Origin: Curtobacterium sp. VKM Ac-2865
GTDB taxonomy: Bacteria; Actinomycetota; Actinomycetes; Actinomycetales; Microbacteriaceae
Direction of reading: 5' to 3'
DNA: 64,000 bases
Assembly: GCF_015350905.1 (NCBI RefSeq)
Contig: NZ_JADKRZ010000003.1
Location: 364,311 to 428,310, forward strand
Shown: piece by piece, positions 54,573-63,332 of the stretch
Layout of the letters: the number at the start of each line of letters is the position of its first letter
Position numbering within the stretch: position 1 is the first letter of the stretch
The notes under the pieces: model-generated
Databases searched by the model: none
What the model saw: the letters and a program-made list of their open reading frames with translations, nothing else
Told to the model about the DNA's origin: nothing
Position numbers and translations under genes: made by a program

Positions 54573-55414
54573 CCTCCCTCCTCGGACTCTCGACGTACGC
54601 CTACTTCTGGCGGATGTCCGACCGGGTCCCCGCGCCGATGTCCCTCGACGACGTCCTCCGCGACGCCGCCTCCCACGACGGCGTCGACCTCGTCCAGATC
54701 TGCGACCACCTGCCGCTCGACACCGCGTCGGACGAGCAGTTGGACGAGCTGAAGACCCTGGCCGACGACCTCGGCCTCGTGCTCGAGGTCGGCACCCGCG
54801 GCACCGCGCCCGAGCACCTCGCCCGGTACCTGCACGTCGCCGAGCAGCTCGGCGCGACGCTCGTCCGGTCGATGTGGACGAGCGGCGACGACCGGCCCGA
54901 CGCAGCCGAGACCGAACGGCGACTCCGCCAGGCCCTGCCCGCGTACGAGGCCGCCGGCGTCACGCTCGCCCTCGAGACCTACGAGGTCGTGCCCACCGCG
55001 GACCTGGTGGCCGTCGTCGCCCGGATCGGGTCCGACCACCTCGGGATCTGCCTCGACCCGGCGAACACCGTGGCGGCCCTCGAGCACCCGTCGGACGTCG
55101 TCGCGATGACGGCCCCGTACGTCGTGAACTGGCACGTGAAGGACGCTGCCTTCACCCGGTCCCCGGGCTGGGTCGGCTTCCAGTACACCGGCGTGCCGAT
55201 CGGCACCGGTCGCATCGACCACCTGCGGATCCGGGACGCGATCGACCCGCAGGCCCGGGGGATCAACCGCGTCATCGAGTTCTGGCTGCCGTGGCAGGAC
55301 GCCACCGTCGCCGCCGAACCGGAGCCCGGCGAGACACCCGCACAGACCACCACCCGCATCGAGGCGGCGTGGACCGAACAGACCATCGAGTACACCAGGA
55401 GCAGGGAATCATGA
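54569..55414 (+). CDS. oiaC: TIM-barrel protein, probable 3-oxo-isoapionate decarboxylase
   Basis: A 281-residue xylose-isomerase-like TIM barrel. Metal-ligand candidates: Glu in LALETYEVV, Asp in GICLDPANTVAAL, His in VVNWHVKDAAF and Glu in RVIEFWLPW. The stretch HVKDAAFTRSPGWVGFQYTG resembles what I remember of OiaC, which decarboxylates 3-oxo-isoapionate to L-erythrulose. It lies between apnO and the erythrulose genes, exactly where that step is needed. Alternative: another sugar epimerase. Confidence 0.7.
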   Translation: MTSLLGLSTYAYFWRMSDRVPAPMSLDDVLRDAASHDGVDLVQICDHLPLDTASDEQLDELKTLADDLGLVLEVGTRGTAPEHLARYLHVAEQLGATLVRSMWTSGDDRPDAAETERRLRQALPAYEAAGVTLALETYEVVPTADLVAVVARIGSDHLGICLDPANTVAALEHPSDVVAMTAPYVVNWHVKDAAFTRSPGWVGFQYTGVPIGTGRIDHLRIRDAIDPQARGINRVIEFWLPWQDATVAAEPEPGETPAQTTTRIEAAWTEQTIEYTRSRES

Positions 55415-56325
55415 CCGACACCGCCATCAGCCACACCACCGCAGCCGGCTCGGGCACCGCCGACGTCACCGTCGCCGTGATCGGCGCCGGCGGCAAGATG
55501 GGCACCCGCGTCTCGAACAACTTCGCCAAGAGCGAGTACACGACGCGCTACAGCGAGGCCTCGCCCGCCGGCCAGGAGCGCATCAAGGACCTCGGCCGCG
55601 AGCTGACCGACAGCATCGAGGCCGCGAAGGTCGCCGACGTCGTCATCCTCGCCGTGCCCGACGTCCTGCTCGGCACCGTCTCGGAGCAGCTCGTCCCCGA
55701 GATGCGCGCCGGCGCCACGATCCTGACGCTCGACCCCGCCGCGGCCTACGCGGGCCTCCTCGCCAAGCGCGAGGACATCCACTACGCCGTGGCGCACCCG
55801 TGCCACCCGTCCGTGTTCCTCGAGCGGACCAGCAAGGAGGAGTGGGACGACACCTTCGGTGGCATCGCCGCCCCGCAGGAGGTCATCGCGGCCTTCGACG
55901 CCTCCGAGTCGCTCGGTGACGAGGGTGACCGTGCCAAGGCGATCGCCGAGGCCGTCATCACGACCATGTACGCCCCGGTCATCCAGGTTCACTGGGTCAC
56001 CGTCAAGCAGCTCGCGGTGCTCGAGCCGACCCTCGTCGAGACCATCGCCTGCATGATCGGCGACTTCCTCCACGACGCCCTCGAGGAGACCGTCAACGGC
56101 GTCGGCGTGCCTCGCGAGGCCGCCCGCGCGATGCTCTACGGCCACACCTGGATCGCGCTGACGAACGGCCTCCGCGGCTCGAACCCGTTCTCGGACGCCT
56201 GCCACATCGCGATGGGCTACGGCCGCGAGAAGCTCATCAAGGAGGACTGGAAGCAGGTCTTCGACGACAGCGAGCTCGACAGCGTCATCGCCAAGATGCT
56301 GAAGATCGACGCGATCAAGCGCTGA
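55411..56325 (+). CDS. apnO: D-apionate oxidoisomerase-like dehydrogenase
   Basis: A 304-residue NAD-dependent enzyme of the 6-phosphogluconate/3-hydroxyisobutyrate dehydrogenase class. Rossmann motif VAVIGAGGKMGTRV, then VILAVPDVLLGTV, AHPCHPSVF and 'VTVKQLAVLEPTLVETIA', and a C-terminal helical part ending KEDWKQVFDDSELDSVI. This agrees with my memory of ApnO, which oxidises and rearranges D-apionate to 3-oxo-isoapionate. AGGAGCAGGG precedes ATG 55411, which overlaps the oiaC stop. The 3' end overlaps the convergent apnL gene by 11 nt. Confidence 0.78.
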   Translation: MTDTAISHTTAAGSGTADVTVAVIGAGGKMGTRVSNNFAKSEYTTRYSEASPAGQERIKDLGRELTDSIEAAKVADVVILAVPDVLLGTVSEQLVPEMRAGATILTLDPAAAYAGLLAKREDIHYAVAHPCHPSVFLERTSKEEWDDTFGGIAAPQEVIAAFDASESLGDEGDRAKAIAEAVITTMYAPVIQVHWVTVKQLAVLEPTLVETIACMIGDFLHDALEETVNGVGVPREAARAMLYGHTWIALTNGLRGSNPFSDACHIAMGYGREKLIKEDWKQVFDDSELDSVIAKMLKIDAIKR

Positions 56326-57886
56326 GCGACCGCCCGGTCGACCCCCGCGGGCCCCAGGCCTCGTCGAGCGTGATGCTGACGAGGCCTGGGGCCCGTAGTG
56401 CGTGCACGGCCCGGCGGAACCACGCGTCCGCCGCGGGGGACTGCTGTTCCGGGTCCGTCGCGTCCGGCACGAACTGCGGCCCGTGGCCGTCCTCGACGTC
56501 GGCGCGCGTCACCGGTACGGGCGCCGAGGTCGCGACCGCGTTGAACCGGGGACGCAGGGTCACCGGCCCGACGTGGAGCGATCGGCCGGCGGCCAGCCTG
56601 GAGGCACTCATCGCCACCCAGCGCAGCATCCGGACCGCCTCGGTCACCTGGGCACGGGACCGGTCGTGCATCTGTGGCGTCACGCTGAAGGTCAGGGGCC
56701 CGTCCCAGTCCCGGAAGAGCTCGATGCTCCGGTTCAGCTCGGTGAAGTGCGCGCGGGTCCCGGCGACGACCTCGAGGCCGCCGTCCGCTCGGGCCGCTTC
56801 CCGCAGCGCCTGCTGCAGCGCCGGCGTCGTCACGTGGGTGCGCGGGTCGAACGCCCCGACGCGGACGACCGCGCCGCTGCCGAGCACGTCGTCGATCGCG
56901 GCACGCAGTGCGACCGGGTCGTCGGTGACGAAGCGGACGTCGAGCGGCGCGTGGACGGCGTCCCGGCGAGCCGACGCCAGCACCGCGGCCACGTTCGGCG
57001 ACCCGACGACCGGTTCGACCAGGACCGGCACGCCCGGTCGCAGCGCGTCGTCCGGCGGGCGCAGCGCTGCCGGGGCCGAGGACGCGAGCAGCTGGAGCAC
57101 CGGGGCGGGACCGGCCACGGGTTCCGCGGCCGGGTCGTCGACGGGCGGGACGTCCGAGAGGACCGTCACCGAGCCTCCCGTCTGCACGTGCGCCGAGCGC
57201 AGGGTGAGCGCCTGCCGGACCGTGGCGCCGGGCTCGAGCGCGACCGGGAACGGTTCCGCGAGCGGTGTCGAGTAGGTCTTGAAGGACGTGTCGGACCAGT
57301 TCCGCTGGTCCTCCATCTCGAAGACGTCCCCGGTCATCGTCATCGCGACCGCGATGGAGCCGGCGGTCCAGCGGTACCCGACCACGTCGACGGCGGGCTG
57401 GTGCGGGGCGATCCAGAGCGGGTAGGACGTGATCGACGGCCGGCCGTCGGGGTGCTCGACGACCAGGGGCACCCCGGCGAGCCCGGCGGGGTGCAGCGCG
57501 ACCAGGCCGATGCGGTTGCGGCGGAACGGACGGAGCGTCGTCGCGGACCCGTCCACCCGCAGGACGTCGCCCTCGATCCGCACCACGAGCGTGTACTCGA
57601 GCGCGTCGTCGCCGTCGAACCCGCTCCGCGCGGCGATCCGCACGTCCACGCCGGCGCTCGTGGGCGTCACGGTCCGGGCGACCAGGGTGTCCTCGGCGGT
57701 CCGCCAGTCGTGGTCCCGCGTGACGAACCGCACGGCGCGCAGCACCGGCGTGCCGTCGTGGGTGAGGTCCGCGACCTCGGTCCCGCGCAGTCGGAGGCGC
57801 CACGGCCCGACTGCGACGACCTCGTCGGGGGAGGCGTCCGGCCAGGCGTCCGCGCGTGCGTCGTCGTCGATCACGACGCCAGTCAA
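56315..57886 (-). CDS. apnL: D-apionolactonase-like protein
   Basis: A 523-residue protein. The N-terminal beta domain (DLTHDGTPVLRAVRFVTRDHDW) leads to FRRNRIGLVALHP, SYPLWIAPHQP and FEMEDQRNWSDTSFKTYSTPL, which are the strongest marks I recall for D-apionate lactonase (ApnL); the second half is a TIM-barrel-like region ending SITLDEAWGPRG. It would open D-apionolactone to D-apionate. TTG 57886 is used (AGGA 5 nt upstream); GTG 57874 is an alternative. It is convergent with apnO and divergent from the SDR, whose operator may serve both. Confidence 0.75.
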   Translation of the reverse strand: MTGVVIDDDARADAWPDASPDEVVAVGPWRLRLRGTEVADLTHDGTPVLRAVRFVTRDHDWRTAEDTLVARTVTPTSAGVDVRIAARSGFDGDDALEYTLVVRIEGDVLRVDGSATTLRPFRRNRIGLVALHPAGLAGVPLVVEHPDGRPSITSYPLWIAPHQPAVDVVGYRWTAGSIAVAMTMTGDVFEMEDQRNWSDTSFKTYSTPLAEPFPVALEPGATVRQALTLRSAHVQTGGSVTVLSDVPPVDDPAAEPVAGPAPVLQLLASSAPAALRPPDDALRPGVPVLVEPVVGSPNVAAVLASARRDAVHAPLDVRFVTDDPVALRAAIDDVLGSGAVVRVGAFDPRTHVTTPALQQALREAARADGGLEVVAGTRAHFTELNRSIELFRDWDGPLTFSVTPQMHDRSRAQVTEAVRMLRWVAMSASRLAAGRSLHVGPVTLRPRFNAVATSAPVPVTRADVEDGHGPQFVPDATDPEQQSPAADAWFRRAVHALRAPGLVSITLDEAWGPRGSTGRSLSA

Positions 57887-57917
57887 CCTGGTCCTGTGTC
57901 CGACCGCCAGTACCGGC

Positions 57918-57952
57918 CAACCGGTTGACCATTCCGGTCTGATCGGTACGCT
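57918..57952 (+). promoter_or_regulatory. Second GntR operator and promoter of the SDR gene
   Basis: CAACCGGTTGAC (57918-57929) overlaps the -35 TTGACC (57925-57930), 16 nt from TACGCT (57947-57952). The arrangement repeats that of the MFS-lerK promoter, so the SDR, and perhaps apnL, belong to the same regulon. Confidence 0.75.
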
Positions 57953-57999
57953 GAGCGGACGGACGGGGCGACGGCGCCCCGCGGGACGGGGCAGATGCG

Positions 58000-58758
58000 A
58001 TGACCGGGCGACTCGACGGCAAGGTGGCGCTCGTGACGGGCGCGGGATCGGGGATCGGGCGGGCGATCGCCGACCGCTTCGTCGCCGAGGGGGCCCGCGT
58101 GGTCTACGCCGACCGCGACACCGCCGGGGCGACCACGGCGGCCGCAGCAGCTGGCGACCTCGCCGTCCCGCTGACGATGGACATCGCGTCCGAGCCGTCC
58201 GTGTCTGACGGGTTCGCGGCGCTCGCAGCGGACGGCCTCGTGCCGGACGTCGTGGTCGCCAACGCCGGTGTGCAGCTCTTCGGCCAGGACGCCGCCGTCG
58301 CCGACGTGCCGCTCGAGGCCTGGGAACGCACGCTCGCGGTCAACCTGACGGGCACGTTCCTCACGCTCAAGCACGCCGTGCGGGCGATGCGACCCCGCGG
58401 CGGCGGCTCGGTCATCTGCACGGGCAGCCCGACGGGCCTGAACGGCGAGGGCTCGACGTTCGCGGCGTACTCGTCGACGAAGGGCGGCATCCACGCGCTC
58501 GTCCGCTCGACGGCCATGGCGTACGCGTCCGACGGCATCCGGGTGAACACCGTGGTGCCCGGCTACACCGAGACCGGCCTGGTGTCGACGATCGCGACGG
58601 ACCCGGAAGCGCGGGCAGCCATCGTCGCGCGCACGCCGCTCGGCCGCGCCGGCACGCCCGACGACGTCACCGGGATCATGGTCTACCTGGCCAGCGACGA
58701 GTCGTCGTTCGCGACCGGTGCCGAGTTCCGCGTCGACGGCGGCATGACGAGCCTGTAG
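58000..58758 (+). CDS. Short-chain dehydrogenase/reductase in the apionate regulon
   Basis: A 252-residue classical SDR: cofactor motif TGAGSGIGRAIA, Asp in VVYADRD (NAD preference), VVANAGV, catalytic Ser in ICTGSPTG, YSSTK (Tyr/Lys), and the ending FRVDGGMTSL. From its shared operator with the apionate operon, it might oxidise apiose (to apionolactone), replacing the Gfo/Idh-type ApsD used elsewhere, or reduce a pathway intermediate. The gene for that first step is otherwise missing here. Inference only. Confidence 0.88.
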   Translation: MTGRLDGKVALVTGAGSGIGRAIADRFVAEGARVVYADRDTAGATTAAAAAGDLAVPLTMDIASEPSVSDGFAALAADGLVPDVVVANAGVQLFGQDAAVADVPLEAWERTLAVNLTGTFLTLKHAVRAMRPRGGGSVICTGSPTGLNGEGSTFAAYSSTKGGIHALVRSTAMAYASDGIRVNTVVPGYTETGLVSTIATDPEARAAIVARTPLGRAGTPDDVTGIMVYLASDESSFATGAEFRVDGGMTSL

Positions 58759-58786
58759 GCCGGCACGGTGCGCTGTCCCTCGGCTG

Positions 58787-58847
58787 GTGCGAGGGAGACC
58801 ACCCCGTGCAGGCCGCCAGCCGCGCACGGGGTGGTCGAGTTCGCACC
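58787..58847. repeat. 61-bp imperfect-palindrome interspersed element, copy 2
   Basis: Same blocks and spacing as copy 1 at 49147-49207. It sits between two convergent SDR genes and can serve as a bidirectional terminator. Confidence 0.75.
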
Positions 58848-58860
58848 ACGCTGGCGGGCC

Positions 58861-59658
58861 TCAGGCCATCCGGGTCGAGGCCACCCCGCCGTCCACGTCG
58901 ATGGTGCCGCCGTGCACGAACACGGCCTCGTCCGACGCGAGCCACCGCACCGCGAACGCGATGTCGACGGGCCGCACGGGCACCCCGGCGGGGGTCCCGG
59001 CCGTCATCGCCGCCAGGGCGTCCGCGGAGTCCGCGTTCCCCGGCGTCGCCGTCGCGCCCGGCGCCACCGTGCTCACCCGCACCCCGCTCGGGCCGAACTC
59101 GGCCGCCCACGCCCGGGTCAGTTGCTCGACGGCGGCCTTCGTCGCGGGGTAGAGCGCCATGAAGGGCACCCCGACGCGGGCCATCCACGACCCGACGTTC
59201 ACCACGACGCCGGAGCCCCGCGCCGCCATCGCCGGGGCGAGCTCCGCGACGAGCACGTGCGGCGCCCGGACGTTCGTCGCCCAGAGCTCCTGCATCGCCG
59301 CGTCGGACACGGTCGCGGTGGGGCCGCCGGGGTAGACGCCGGCGTTGTTCACCAGGACGTCCACCCGGCCACCGAGCGCCTCGGTGGCTCGTGCGGCGAG
59401 GTCGCGCACGGTGTCGGGTCCGTCGGACAGGTCGGCGCGGACGGCGACCGTGTCGCCGCCCTGCGCGGTGATGGCGTCCACCACCCGCTGGGCGCGCTCG
59501 GCACTGCGGCCGGACACGGCGACGCGGGCACCGGAGGCCGCCAGGACACGGGCGATCGCCTCGCCGATGCCGCTGGTCGCGCCGGTCACCAGGGCGGTGC
59601 GGCCGGCGAGCCGGTCGTCACGGGGGAGGGAGTCGAGGACTGCTTCGTTGGTCTGCAT
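58861..59658 (-). CDS. Short-chain dehydrogenase/reductase
   Basis: A 265-residue classical SDR with TGATSGIGEAIARVLA, SGRSAER (Arg after the Ser suggests NADPH), VLVNNAGVYPGG, Ser in VNVGSWMA, YPATK, and the ending IDVDGGVASTRMA. ATG 59658 (MQTNEAV). It is divergent from an AraC-type gene 123 nt away and is the obvious target of that regulator. Substrate unknown. Confidence 0.9.
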   Translation of the reverse strand: MQTNEAVLDSLPRDDRLAGRTALVTGATSGIGEAIARVLAASGARVAVSGRSAERAQRVVDAITAQGGDTVAVRADLSDGPDTVRDLAARATEALGGRVDVLVNNAGVYPGGPTATVSDAAMQELWATNVRAPHVLVAELAPAMAARGSGVVVNVGSWMARVGVPFMALYPATKAAVEQLTRAWAAEFGPSGVRVSTVAPGATATPGNADSADALAAMTAGTPAGVPVRPVDIAFAVRWLASDEAVFVHGGTIDVDGGVASTRMA

Positions 59659-59781
59659 GCCGTCCAGCCTCCGGGCGGGGGACGCTCGTCGGCTTGCCCG
59701 GATCCGCGAGGTCCTTGCCCGATCCCGCACGTGCTGCTCCCCGGCGCCGCCGTCCAGGGCCGGGCGGGGTTGGATGAGGAC

Positions 59782-60678
59782 ATGGACCACGGCACCAGCG
59801 ACCACCTCGACCGCGCCCTCGCGACCGCGCTCCGCCGTGTCGAGGACCGCCGGACGGTGCCGGAGCTCGGCCTCACGCTGTCCCGCGTGCACGACACCAC
59901 CCCGCTCGGCTACCAGCGGTACACGCCGTCGCTCTCCGTGGTGCTCGCCGGCCGCAAGCGCTCGGTCGTGGGGGACGACGACCAGGTGTGGGGCCGCGAG
60001 CACTTCATCATCACGCCCGTCGACCTGCCCGTGATCGCCGGGGTCGTCGAGACCGAGCCCGAGGTCGGCTTCGTGTCCGCCGTCTGGCAGCTCGACGCGG
60101 CGGTCGTGGCCGAGGTCGCCGGTGCGATGGCGCGCCCGGCCCCGTCGACCGAGGACCCGGCGCGCCTCGGCACGTGGACACCGGCGCTCGCCGACGCCTT
60201 CGCTCGGCTCGTCGCGCTGATGGACACGCCCGAGGACGTCCCCGTCCTCGCACCGCTCATCAGCCGGGAGGTCGTGCTCCGACTCCTGCAGACCGACCAG
60301 GCGCCGCGCATCCTCGCCGCGATCGGCACCGGCGAGGCCGAGGTCGTCGTCGCCGCCACCCGCCTGCTCACCGAACGGACCGCCGAGCCGTGGTCGATGA
60401 CCACGCTCGCCGACGCCGTGCGCACGAGCGAGTCCACGCTCTACGCCCGGTTCCGGAGCGCGACGGGGATGTCGCCGATGCAGTACCTGAAACGGCTCCG
60501 CCTGGGCGAGGCCAAGCGCCGGATGGTCGTCCACGGCGACACCGCGGCCCAGGCCGCTTCCGCCGTCGGCTACCGCAGCGCCTCGCACTTCTCGCGGGAC
60601 TACCGCACCGCCTACGGGCGACCACCGGCCGAGGACGCGGCCGTCGCGCGCACGCACCTCGCGCTCGTCCCGGCCTGA
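59782..60678 (+). CDS. AraC-family transcriptional regulator
   Basis: A 298-residue regulator of the AraC_N type: an N-terminal cupin-like domain (LSVVLAGRKRSVVGDDDQVW, HFIITPVDLPV) and a C-terminal double HTH (MTTLADAVRTSESTLYARFRSATGMSPMQYLKRLRLGEAKRRM in pieces; final FSRDYRTAYGRPP). Members of this subgroup usually sit beside the oxidoreductase gene they activate, here the divergent SDR. ATG 59782 follows GATGAGGAC. Confidence 0.92.
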   Translation: MDHGTSDHLDRALATALRRVEDRRTVPELGLTLSRVHDTTPLGYQRYTPSLSVVLAGRKRSVVGDDDQVWGREHFIITPVDLPVIAGVVETEPEVGFVSAVWQLDAAVVAEVAGAMARPAPSTEDPARLGTWTPALADAFARLVALMDTPEDVPVLAPLISREVVLRLLQTDQAPRILAAIGTGEAEVVVAATRLLTERTAEPWSMTTLADAVRTSESTLYARFRSATGMSPMQYLKRLRLGEAKRRMVVHGDTAAQAASAVGYRSASHFSRDYRTAYGRPPAEDAAVARTHLALVPA

Positions 60679-60850
60679 CCCGACGGACAGGAGGCTCACC
60701 CCGGCCTGGCAGGACACCGTCAGACCAGCGCGAGTCTGTGACGGGCCGCAGGAACTCCCCGCCGTTCCCCAGCCGGGATCAGGTTCGTGACCAATACGTT
60801 ATCTTCCCGAGTCGCCGCACGAGACGGGCGGTTCTGACCCGGAAGGAACC
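60679..60850 (+). promoter_or_regulatory. Leader region of the NlpC/P60 gene
   Basis: 172 nt with a conspicuous AT-rich break (ACCAATACGTTATC, 60789-60802) amid GC-rich sequence, likely holding the promoter, and a clear GGAAGGAACC ribosome site before ATG 60851. I looked for a c-di-AMP riboswitch, common ahead of such genes, and cannot support one. Confidence 0.35.
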
Positions 60851-61813
60851 ATGGGACGCCACGCACTGCCAGCAGGTGACGACGACCGTCGACCCGCACC
60901 CACCCCCGTCCCCAGCTCCACCGCACCCGCAACCGCCCCGGCGCCGCGCGCCCGTGGCCGTCGCTCCGCAGCAGGACCGGCCTTCGCCCGCACCACCTTC
61001 GTCGAGCACGAGCAGCCGGCCCGCGTGGTCGCCCTCGCACCGACCCGTGCGGCACGACCGCTCGCCGTGGCACCGTCTGCTGCCGGACCGTCCGCCGTCG
61101 CCACGGTCTCCCGGAACGCCGCGCTCCGTGCCGAGCGTGCCGTCGACCCGCGGCACGTCCGCCGCGCCGCCAACGCCAAGCGCGCCGCGCTCCTGCTCGC
61201 TCCGGCCCTGGCCATCACCTCGACCCTGTCGCTGTCGATCCCGGCGAACGCCGCGACCCAAGACGCCGCCCCGGTGCACGCGACGACGACGTCCGAGCCC
61301 CTGCAGACGTTCACCGTCGCCCACGACGTCGAGGTCCCGATCATCTCCTCGGACGGCATGACCACGACCTCCGTCGTGTCGTACCCCACCCTCGTGCTCC
61401 GCTTCGGCGTCACCACCGCGCAGGCCCAGGCCGCCCTGTCCGCTGCGCTGTCGCCCGGTGGCGACCGGGCCACCGTGCTGCAGACGGCGCTGGCGTACAT
61501 GGGGGACCCGTACGTCGAGGGCGGTGCGAGCCACGCCGGCATCGACTGCTCCGGGCTGACGATGGTGGCGTACCAGGCCGTCGGCATCCCGCTCGCGCAC
61601 TACGTCCCGACGCAGGACGCCGCCGCGACGACGATCCCCGCGTCCGAGGCCAAGCCGGGCGACATGGTGGTCTACGACAACGAGGACCACGTCGGGCTGT
61701 ACCTCGGCGACGGCCTCGTGCTGCAGGCCCCGCACCCCGGCGAGGTCGTGGACATCGTCCCGATGTACTCGGCAGCGCACCACTTCACCCGGCTCCTGCC
61801 CGCCGGTTCCTGA
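60851..61813 (+). CDS. Secreted NlpC/P60 family peptidoglycan endopeptidase
   Basis: A 320-residue protein. A long cytoplasmic, Pro/Ala/Arg-rich N-terminus (~110 residues) is followed by a signal/anchor (AALLLAPALAITSTLSLSI then PANAATQ, signal-peptidase-like site ANA-A). The C-terminal ~125 residues are a C40 peptidase: Cys in GIDCSGLTMVAY, the catalytic His in EDHVGLYLG, and a polar third residue in LQAPHPGE. It would cut cell-wall stem peptides during growth or division. Confidence 0.9.
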   Translation: MGRHALPAGDDDRRPAPTPVPSSTAPATAPAPRARGRRSAAGPAFARTTFVEHEQPARVVALAPTRAARPLAVAPSAAGPSAVATVSRNAALRAERAVDPRHVRRAANAKRAALLLAPALAITSTLSLSIPANAATQDAAPVHATTTSEPLQTFTVAHDVEVPIISSDGMTTTSVVSYPTLVLRFGVTTAQAQAALSAALSPGGDRATVLQTALAYMGDPYVEGGASHAGIDCSGLTMVAYQAVGIPLAHYVPTQDAAATTIPASEAKPGDMVVYDNEDHVGLYLGDGLVLQAPHPGEVVDIVPMYSAAHHFTRLLPAGS

Positions 61814-61902
61814 CGCCGCCGCGTCGGGCGCACCCGGCGTGCCCTGGAGCCCAGGGGCCACCGGGCCGACGGCCGCACTGCCGAGTGGGGGCGAGCCTCC
61901 CG

Positions 61903-61908
61903 TAAGCT
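61903..61908 (+). promoter_or_regulatory. -10 element of rlmN (leaderless)
   Basis: TAAGCT ends 6 nt before ATG 61915. Confidence 0.55.
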
Positions 61909-61914
61909 GGAGTG

Positions 61915-63159
61915 ATGGCCACCGAGATCCGCACCCCCTTCGAGGAGCAGAGCGCAGCAGCACGCTCTGCCCGACCGCAGGTGCGCCCTCGCACCGAGGG
62001 CTGGAAGCAGGCGACCGACACCGACGGTCGGCCCCTGCTGCAGTTCGCGTCGCCGAAGCGGGGCAAGCCGCCGGTGCACCTCGCCGACATGACCACCGAG
62101 GAACGCGAGGCCGCCGTCGTGGCCCTCGGCCTGCCGAAGTTCCGGGCCAAGCAGCTCGCGACCCACTACTTCACGCACTACACATCCGACCCGGCGAAGA
62201 TGACCGACCTGCCGTCGGCCCAGCGCGAGCAGCTCGTGCAGGGCATGCTCCCGCCGCTGCTCACCGAGACCCGACGGCTGGCGACGGACAAGGGCGACAC
62301 GATCAAGTTCCTCTGGAAGCTGCACGACGGTGCCCTGGTCGAGTCGGTGCTGATGCGCTACCCCGGCCGGATCACCCTCTGCGTGTCGTCGCAGGCCGGG
62401 TGTGGCATGAACTGCCCGTTCTGCGCCACGGGGCAGGCCGGTCTGACACGGAACATGTCGACGGCGGAGATCATCGAGCAGATCGTCCGGGCCAACGCCG
62501 CCATCGCCGCGGGGGAGCTCGGTGGTGACCCGCGCAAGGGCGGGCAGGACCGCGTCGACGCCGAGCGCGTGACGAACATCGTGTTCATGGGCATGGGGGA
62601 GCCGCTCGCCAACTACAAGCGCGTGATGGACGCCGTCCGCCTGATGGTCGCTCCCCAGCCGAACGGGCTCGGCATGAGTGCCCGTGGCATCACGGTGTCG
62701 ACCGTGGGGCTGGTGCCCGCGATGCTCAAGCTCGCGGACGAGGGCATCCCGGTGACCTTCGCGCTGTCGTTGCATGCGCCCGACGACGAACTCCGCGACG
62801 AGCTCATCCCGGTGAACTCGAAGTGGAAGGCCGACGAGGCGATCGACGCCGCCCACAACTACTACCTGAAGACCGGGCGGCGGGTGTCGATCGAGTACGC
62901 GCTCATCAAGGACATGAACGACCACGCCTGGCGAGCCGACCTGCTGGCGGAGAAGCTCAACAAGCGCGGCAAGGGGTGGGTGCACGTGAACCCCATCCCG
63001 CTCAACCCGACGCCCGGCTCCGTGTGGACGTCGTCCGAGGTCCACGTGCAGGACGAGTTCGTGCGCCGACTCAACGCTGCCGGCATCCCGACGACCCTCC
63101 GCGACACCCGCGGCAAGGAGATCGACGGGGCCTGCGGGCAGTTGGCCGCGGCGGAGTAG
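61915..63159 (+). CDS. rlmN: Dual-specificity 23S rRNA/tRNA (adenine C2) methyltransferase RlmN
   Basis: A 414-residue radical-SAM enzyme that methylates A2503 of 23S rRNA and A37 of some tRNAs. The iron-sulfur motif is [11 protein letters not shown] (CxxxCxxC), with SSQAGCG before it, [26 protein letters not shown], and the C-terminal [15 protein letters not shown] with the methyl-carrying Cys in GACGQL. ATG 61915 is favoured because TAAGCT ends 6 nt upstream; GTG 61912 is one codon earlier. About 60 N-terminal residues precede the conserved core. Confidence 0.96.
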   Translation: MATEIRTPFEEQSAAARSARPQVRPRTEGWKQATDTDGRPLLQFASPKRGKPPVHLADMTTEEREAAVVALGLPKFRAKQLATHYFTHYTSDPAKMTDLPSAQREQLVQGMLPPLLTETRRLATDKGDTIKFLWKLHDGALVESVLMRYPGRITLCVSSQAGCGMNCPFCATGQAGLTRNMSTAEIIEQIVRANAAIAAGELGGDPRKGGQDRVDAERVTNIVFMGMGEPLANYKRVMDAVRLMVAPQPNGLGMSARGITVSTVGLVPAMLKLADEGIPVTFALSLHAPDDELRDELIPVNSKWKADEAIDAAHNYYLKTGRRVSIEYALIKDMNDHAWRADLLAEKLNKRGKGWVHVNPIPLNPTPGSVWTSSEVHVQDEFVRRLNAAGIPTTLRDTRGKEIDGACGQLAAAE

Positions 63160-63197
63160 CTGGCTGGAGTCGGGGTCCTCCCTCGGCGCTCGATGCA

Positions 63198-63228
63198 GGA
63201 GGCACGGTGCTCAGGCACCGTGCCTTCC
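63198..63228 (+). terminator. Terminator after rlmN
   Basis: GGCACGGTGC (63201-63210) pairs perfectly with GCACCGTGCC (63215-63224) across a 4-nt loop, extended by a bulged GGA/TCC, 40 nt after the rlmN stop. Confidence 0.75.
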
Positions 63229-63332
63229 GTCGTTCCCGGGCAGCGCGCGCTGTTCAACCCCCGGATCTCCGCCGGTGTCGCGGGGTCCTCCTGCCGTTCA
63301 CCTCGGCGCGACACGCCCGGGTGCGACGACGG

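Noticed and set aside
60679..60850. c-di-AMP (ydaO-type) riboswitch ahead of the NlpC/P60 gene
   Set aside because: Expected by analogy in actinobacteria, but I could not find the conserved core; the leader is short. A covariance-model search would decide.
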